Shown here in pieces: positions 6,925 to 10,355 of a stretch of DNA of 10,355 nt. The notes beneath the pieces were generated by a model. That model saw only the letters and a list, made by a program, of their open reading frames with translations, was not told where the DNA came from and made no database searches. The stretch is from CAXSEF01 sp964236585 (GTDB lineage Bacteria; Pseudomonadota; Alphaproteobacteria; Acetobacterales; Acetobacteraceae): positions 1 through 10,355 of the forward strand of contig CAXSFE010000118.1 of the NCBI GenBank assembly GCA_964236585.1. Reading direction: 5' to 3'. A program made the position numbers and the translations under genes. Position 1 is the stretch's first letter; every line of letters begins with the position of its first letter.

Positions 6925-7353
6925 TCAGGCCCGCCGCCCCTCCAGCAGCCGCATCGTCGCGGGGTCCGGCACGCCGTCGAAATACCGCCGCAGCGCCGCG
7001 CCGAACACCGCCGTCCCGGGGCCAGCCTCCGCGAACAGCGTCATCGACGAGCGGAACTTCAGGTCGTCGGGGCTGCCCAGGATCTCGCGCACCGTGCGCC
7101 CCTCGACCGCGTTGACCAGCGCCGCGCACCCGGCCAGGCGCGCGCCCAGGACCGGGTGCGCCAGGTAGGCCCGCGCCTCCGCCAGCGACCCGATCGCGTA
7201 GCGCCGGGCCATGTCGCTGTGCCCCAGCCCGGCGAGCTGCGGGAAGACGAACCACATCCAGTGGCTCCGCTTGCACCCGGAAGCCAGCTCGCGGCGCACG
7301 GCCGCCAGCACGGGGTCCTGCGCGCTGACGAAACGGTCGGGGTCGAAGGGCAT
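6925..7353 (-). CDS. DUF1810 family protein
   Basis: The 142-residue product has the length and signature of the DUF1810 family. These include FVSAQDPV near the start, SHWMWFVFPQ at 30-39, and LGHSDMARRYAI. ARAYLAHPVLGARL, DDLKFRSSMTLF and a closing LRRYFDGVPDPAT also fit. It looks cytoplasmic, with no signal peptide or membrane helix. The biochemical role of the family is not established, and I add none. The ATG is the natural start because family members begin within a few residues of the Asp-Arg-Phe segment; only a weak GAAG lies upstream. The Rieske gene follows after 93 bases on the same strand, so co-transcription is possible, though no functional link is evident. Confidence 0.9.
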   Translation of the reverse strand: MPFDPDRFVSAQDPVLAAVRRELASGCKRSHWMWFVFPQLAGLGHSDMARRYAIGSLAEARAYLAHPVLGARLAGCAALVNAVEGRTVREILGSPDDLKFRSSMTLFAEAGPGTAVFGAALRRYFDGVPDPATMRLLEGRRA

Positions 7354-7375
7354 GGCCAGGCTTCGCGCAGGACAG

Positions 7376-7507
7376 GCAAGGAAGCAAGGCCAGGGCTCTG
7401 CCCTGGACCCGCCAGGGCGAGCCGCCCTGGACCGGCCTCCCTCAAGGCAAGGCGATCCAAGGGCCCAGCCCTTGGCGGAGTTTGAGGCAGAGCCTCAACC
7501 TTGCTTC
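7376..7507. repeat. G+C-rich double-hairpin repeat pair between DUF1810 and GMC genes
   Basis: Plus unit: leader GGAAGCAAGG, hairpin 1 at 7390-7406 (CCAGGGC/GCCCTGG, loop TCT), linker ACCCG, hairpin 2 at 7412-7430 (CCAGGGCG/CGCCCTGG). Minus unit: hairpin 1 at 7482-7498 (TTGAGGC/GCCTCAA, loop TCT in unit orientation), hairpin 2 at 7457-7475. The minus leader contains the GMC stop codon. The whole block is the reverse complement of 5412-5540 with few differences; 57 bases (7451-7507 against 5412-5468) are identical by direct reading. Confidence 0.88.
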
Positions 7508-9179
7508 ACGCCTCCGCCAGCGCCTTCGCCTCCGCCCGCAGGTGCGCCCCCAGCCGCGCCGCCATCGCCACGACCGTGAGCGTCGGGTTCGCCTGGCTCG
7601 ACGTCGGAAACACCGCGCTGCCCGCGACATACAGGTTGCGCACGCCGTGCACCCGCCCGTGCGCGTCCACCACGCCCTGCCGCGGGTCGTCCGCCATCCG
7701 CGCCGTGCCGATGTGGTGCCCGCCGTAGGCTCCGTCGCGCAGCATCGCGTGCTCCACCCCCTGCGGCTCGTCCTCCAGCACCGCCAGCCCAGACCGCCCG
7801 AGGTCCTGCGCCAGCAGCCGCACGCCGACGCGCACCGTGCGCAGGTCGAGCGGGTCCGGCCGCCAGTCCACCCGCAGCACTGGCATCCCCAGCGCGTCCA
7901 CCCCCTGTCCCAGAGTCACCCGGCTCGATGGGCTGGGCACCTGCTCGGCGTGCAGGTCCAGGCTGAACAGGTCCGCGCGCGGCCGGATCACCACGGACGG
8001 GAACTTGCGCTCCGCCAGGGTTCGCGCGCGCAGCCAGTGCAGGAGGAACCCCGCGGTCGCCGGCGCGTCCGCCGCCAGGTTCGCCGCGTGGCGCAGCCAG
8101 GCCGCCCGACCGGGAGCCTCGCCCGACAGCCGCCGGCCGTACTCGTGGCGGATCAGCCGACGCGCCAGCCAGATCCCGGACAGCGCCCCGGTGCGGTGCG
8201 CCGGGTCCGGGATGCGCGGGTGGTGCAGCCTGGCCACGAACCCGCCCACGCCCTGCAGCCGCTGCGCCGCTTCCCCCAGCGCCCACCGCCTGCGGCAGTA
8301 GCTGCCGTCCGCGTCGCGCACGTAGCCGTGGAACACCCGCGCGCCCGGAGCGAGGCGCACCGTCCCGTAGGTGCCCGCGACGTGGCACATGTAGAACCGC
8401 CCCACGAGCCCGCGCGCGTTGCCCACCCCGTCCGCGTGCGGCCCGCCCTCGGCGCCCCGCGACGCCAGCAGCAGCCGCGGCACCTCAAGCCCACCGGCCG
8501 CCAGCACCACGCGCCCCGCCGCGACGGAGAACCGCACGCCGCCCTCCCGCGCCACCTCCAGCCGCCGCACCTCGCCCCCGTCCGCGTCCGTCACCACCCG
8601 CGTGACGCTCGCGCCCAGCACCACCCGCAGCCCCGCCTGCGCCGCCAGCCGGTGCCGGTAGCGCCGCCCGAAGTCCGTGGGGCACGAGAACCGCTCGATC
8701 GCCGCGGTGTCGAAATGCTCCGGGGCGAAGCCGGCCAGCATCTCCGGCACCCCGCCCGCCACCGCGGCCGCCGCGAACGCGAACGGCCCCGCCTCGCACA
8801 GCGCGCTCGCCGTCTCGTAGTGCGGCAGCAGCGCCTCGCGCCCGAACGGCCAGCCGCTGTGCGGCACCCAGGCGCGCCGCTCGAAGTCGATCGCGTCGAA
8901 CGGCACGCACCGCCCGCCCCAGATCGTCGTCGAGCCGCCCAGCCTGCGCTGCCGGTAGCGGTCCGGGGCGGCGTGCAGCGCGGGGTCCGCGACCTCGCCG
9001 CTGTAGTGCGCCTGCGACGCCGCCGCCTCCCGCTCGCCGCCCGCCTCCAGCAGCAGCACGTCGAGCCCGCTGCCCCGCAGCGACAGCGCCAGCGTGATCC
9101 CCGCGGCGCCAGCGCCCACGATGCACACGTCGGCGCGCAGCACGGCGCCAGCGTCGATGGAGCCCGCGTGGAGGATCAC
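7506..9179 (-). CDS. GMC-family FAD-dependent oxidoreductase
   Basis: GMC enzymes oxidise alcohol groups of sugars, choline or similar compounds using FAD. The 557 residues fit the family. The dinucleotide-binding GAGAAG loop is at 22-27, with LLLEAGG at the end of the second strand. RRLGGSTTIWGG matches the FAD-lid region. The C-terminal catalytic block has GGHHIGTARM (His488 in the HxxGT position) and NPTLT (Asn531), the usual His/Asn pair. No signal peptide or haem motif is seen, so it appears soluble and cytoplasmic. The substrate is not determined. A GT4 glycosyltransferase lies just upstream on the same strand, which hints at polysaccharide-related work. The GTG start at 9179 fits the usual distance to the FAD loop, but no ribosome binding site is visible and a repeat unit ends five bases away. 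Confidence 0.92.
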   Translation of the reverse strand: MILHAGSIDAGAVLRADVCIVGAGAAGITLALSLRGSGLDVLLLEAGGEREAAASQAHYSGEVADPALHAAPDRYRQRRLGGSTTIWGGRCVPFDAIDFERRAWVPHSGWPFGREALLPHYETASALCEAGPFAFAAAAVAGGVPEMLAGFAPEHFDTAAIERFSCPTDFGRRYRHRLAAQAGLRVVLGASVTRVVTDADGGEVRRLEVAREGGVRFSVAAGRVVLAAGGLEVPRLLLASRGAEGGPHADGVGNARGLVGRFYMCHVAGTYGTVRLAPGARVFHGYVRDADGSYCRRRWALGEAAQRLQGVGGFVARLHHPRIPDPAHRTGALSGIWLARRLIRHEYGRRLSGEAPGRAAWLRHAANLAADAPATAGFLLHWLRARTLAERKFPSVVIRPRADLFSLDLHAEQVPSPSSRVTLGQGVDALGMPVLRVDWRPDPLDLRTVRVGVRLLAQDLGRSGLAVLEDEPQGVEHAMLRDGAYGGHHIGTARMADDPRQGVVDAHGRVHGVRNLYVAGSAVFPTSSQANPTLTVVAMAARLGAHLRAEAKALAEA

Positions 9180-9183
9180 CGCC

Positions 9184-9318
9184 GAAGCAAGAAAGGCCAG
9201 AGGCTCTGCCTCTGGACTCCGCTCAAGGCGATTGCCTTGAGAATCCCTTCCTTAAGGAATGGGATCAAAGGGTCCTCGGACCCTTTGCGGGTCTGGGCAG
9301 AGCCCGGCCTTGCTTCCT
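9184..9318. repeat. G+C-rich double-hairpin repeat pair between glycosyltransferase and GMC genes
   Basis: Plus unit: leader GAAGCAAGAAAGG, hairpin 1 at 9197-9215 (CCAGAGGC/GCCTCTGG, loop TCT), linker ACTCCG, hairpin 2 at 9222-9241 (CTCAAGGC/GCCTTGAG). The centre carries a near-palindrome around CCTTAAGG (9243-9265). Minus unit: hairpin 2 at 9266-9287, a perfect 10+2+10 stem, and hairpin 1 at 9293-9307 with one G-T pair and loop TCT. The minus leader follows the glycosyltransferase TGA directly. The plus unit comes within five bases of the GMC start. Confidence 0.87.
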
Positions 9319-10355
9319 TCACAGCCCCACCTCCGCGTGCAGCGCCGCGACCCGCTCCGCGAACACCGGCAGCGTGAACTCGCGCTCGTACAGCGCCCGC
9401 CCCCGCTCCGACAGCCGCGCCGCCAGCGCCGGGTCGCCTGCCAGCCGGCGCAGCGCCGCGGCCAGCGCCGCCACGTCCCCCGGCGGCACCAGCAGCGCCG
9501 TGTCCCCGTCGTCCAGCACCTCCGGGATCGCGCCGACCGGCGTGGTCACCACCGGCACCCCCAGGCTCAGCGCCTCCAGGATCACCAGCGGCAGCCCCTC
9601 GTCGTAGGACGGCAGCACCAGCGCGTCCGCCTCCGCCAGGCACGCCGCCGCGCCCGCCTGGTCCACCCAGCCGGCGAACCGAACCCGCCCGCACAGCCCG
9701 AGGCCCTCCGCCATCTCCGTGTAGCCCGCGACGTCGCCGCCGCCCGCCACCACCAGCGTGCACGCCGCCGCGTCCGGCCCGAGCCGCGCCATCGCCGCCA
9801 GCAGGTCCGCGATCCCCTTGCGCTCGAACAGGTTGCCCAGGAACACCAGGCGGAACGGCACGCCGGCGCCCCGCGCCCGCCAGCCCCCGAGCCGCGGCAC
9901 CCCGTTGCGCAGCACGCGGATGCGCCCCGCGTCCACGCCGAGCGACGCCACCCAGCGCCGCCACGGCTCGCCCAGCACCACGCACAGCGCGGCCTGCCGG
10001 AACATTACCCCCACCAGCGCCCGCGCCGGCCCGGGCAGCGCCGCGTGGAACGCCACGATCTGCGCGGCGTGCAGGTGCAGCACCACCGGCACCCCGAACA
10101 GCCGGGCCACCCCCACCAGCACGCCCTTGCGCACGACGCTGCCGCGCTCGGCCACGTTGACGTGCAGCACCGACGCCCTGCCCCGCACCGCAAGCCCGGC
10201 GATCCGCGCCGCGGCGCGCGCGACCGCGAACGCGGACCACGCGGCCGCGCCCTGGCCGCGGCTGTCCAGCGCCTCCAGCGGCGGCAGGTCCGTCCGCCCG
10301 GCCTGTTCCTGCATCAGGTACGCCGTGACCCGGCCCATGCCGCCGCCCGCCTGCC
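9319..10355 (-). CDS. GT4-family glycosyltransferase (5' end outside window)
   Basis: The product transfers a sugar from a nucleotide donor, probably onto a polysaccharide, lipid carrier or similar acceptor at the inner face of the membrane. It is GT-B fold, family GT4. From the ATG at 10338, 339 residues follow. FLGNLFERKGIADLLAA marks the start of the donor domain, and EGLPLVILEALSLGVP gives the E-x7-E pair (Glu247, Glu255) that binds the donor. LHVNVAERGSVVRKG and VVLHLHAA belong to the acceptor domain. The frame stays open to the window edge and reads QAGGGMGRV, the glycine-rich loop that usually lies 10-20 residues inside GT4 proteins, so the true start is probably beyond the window. Donor and acceptor are unknown. 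The TGA is followed at once by a hairpin repeat. Confidence 0.9.
   Translation of the reverse strand, partial: QAGGGMGRVTAYLMQEQAGRTDLPPLEALDSRGQGAAAWSAFAVARAAARIAGLAVRGRASVLHVNVAERGSVVRKGVLVGVARLFGVPVVLHLHAAQIVAFHAALPGPARALVGVMFRQAALCVVLGEPWRRWVASLGVDAGRIRVLRNGVPRLGGWRARGAGVPFRLVFLGNLFERKGIADLLAAMARLGPDAAACTLVVAGGGDVAGYTEMAEGLGLCGRVRFAGWVDQAGAAACLAEADALVLPSYDEGLPLVILEALSLGVPVVTTPVGAIPEVLDDGDTALLVPPGDVAALAAALRRLAGDPALAARLSERGRALYEREFTLPVFAERVAALHAEVGL

Noticed and set aside
5410..7507. Inverted repeats around three genes as an insertion sequence or composite transposon
   Set aside because: No transposase or recombinase lies inside, no target duplication is visible, and the ends belong to a repeat family found elsewhere in the window.
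1665..9318. Repeats as a CRISPR array
   Set aside because: Copies are dispersed, paired in opposite orientation, and lack regular spacers.
2337..9318. Hairpins as ordinary Rho-independent terminators
   Set aside because: The stems are strong, but no T run follows in either direction; a termination role is possible but not shown by the standard signature.
7482..9377. 631-residue plus-strand frame opposite the GMC oxidoreductase
   Set aside because: It is an Arg/Pro/His-rich shadow that runs through two repeat blocks; the minus strand encodes the enzyme.

Overview
The window is G+C-rich (about 70% by eye) and looks like a chromosomal segment of an alphaproteobacterium, most likely Acetobacteraceae (Rhodospirillales). 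The case rests on the base composition, the HslVU pair, an alphaproteobacterial-type Rieske protein, a glycine-rich RTX-like C-terminal domain of a style common in Acetobacteraceae, and the intergenic hairpin repeats. The family is inferred; no species can be named.

Layout. Plus strand, 1-5409: the end of hslV overlapping hslU (ATP-dependent protease), sufE (Fe-S cluster assembly), a trypsin-like serine protease with an RTX-like repeat tail, and asd (aspartate-semialdehyde dehydrogenase). Minus strand, 5534-10355: read from right to left, a GT4 glycosyltransferase cut by the window edge, a GMC oxidoreductase, a DUF1810 protein, a Rieske iron-sulfur protein (petA) without cytochrome b or c1 beside it, and a small DUF2382 protein. 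The right edge may be the end of a surface-polysaccharide locus. The rest is housekeeping metabolism and protein quality control, with no single pathway joining the genes.

The most distinctive content lies between the genes. Four gaps (2337-2467, 5410-5540, 7376-7507, 9184-9318) each hold a tail-to-tail pair of one G+C-rich unit: a leader like GAAGCAAGG, a hairpin with core GGC-TCT-GCC, a linker like ACYCCG, and a second hairpin. Stem sequences differ between copies, but both arms change together. In all five genes that end at such a pair, the leader abuts or contains the stop codon. Two other gaps (1665-1791 and 4035-4161) hold an A+T-rich repeat of 127 bases with the same plan, and 4184-4307 holds an eroded G+C-rich pair. 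Copies at 5412-5540 and 7376-7507 form a long inverted repeat around the DUF2382-Rieske-DUF1810 block. No CRISPR array, transposase, tRNA or rRNA was seen.
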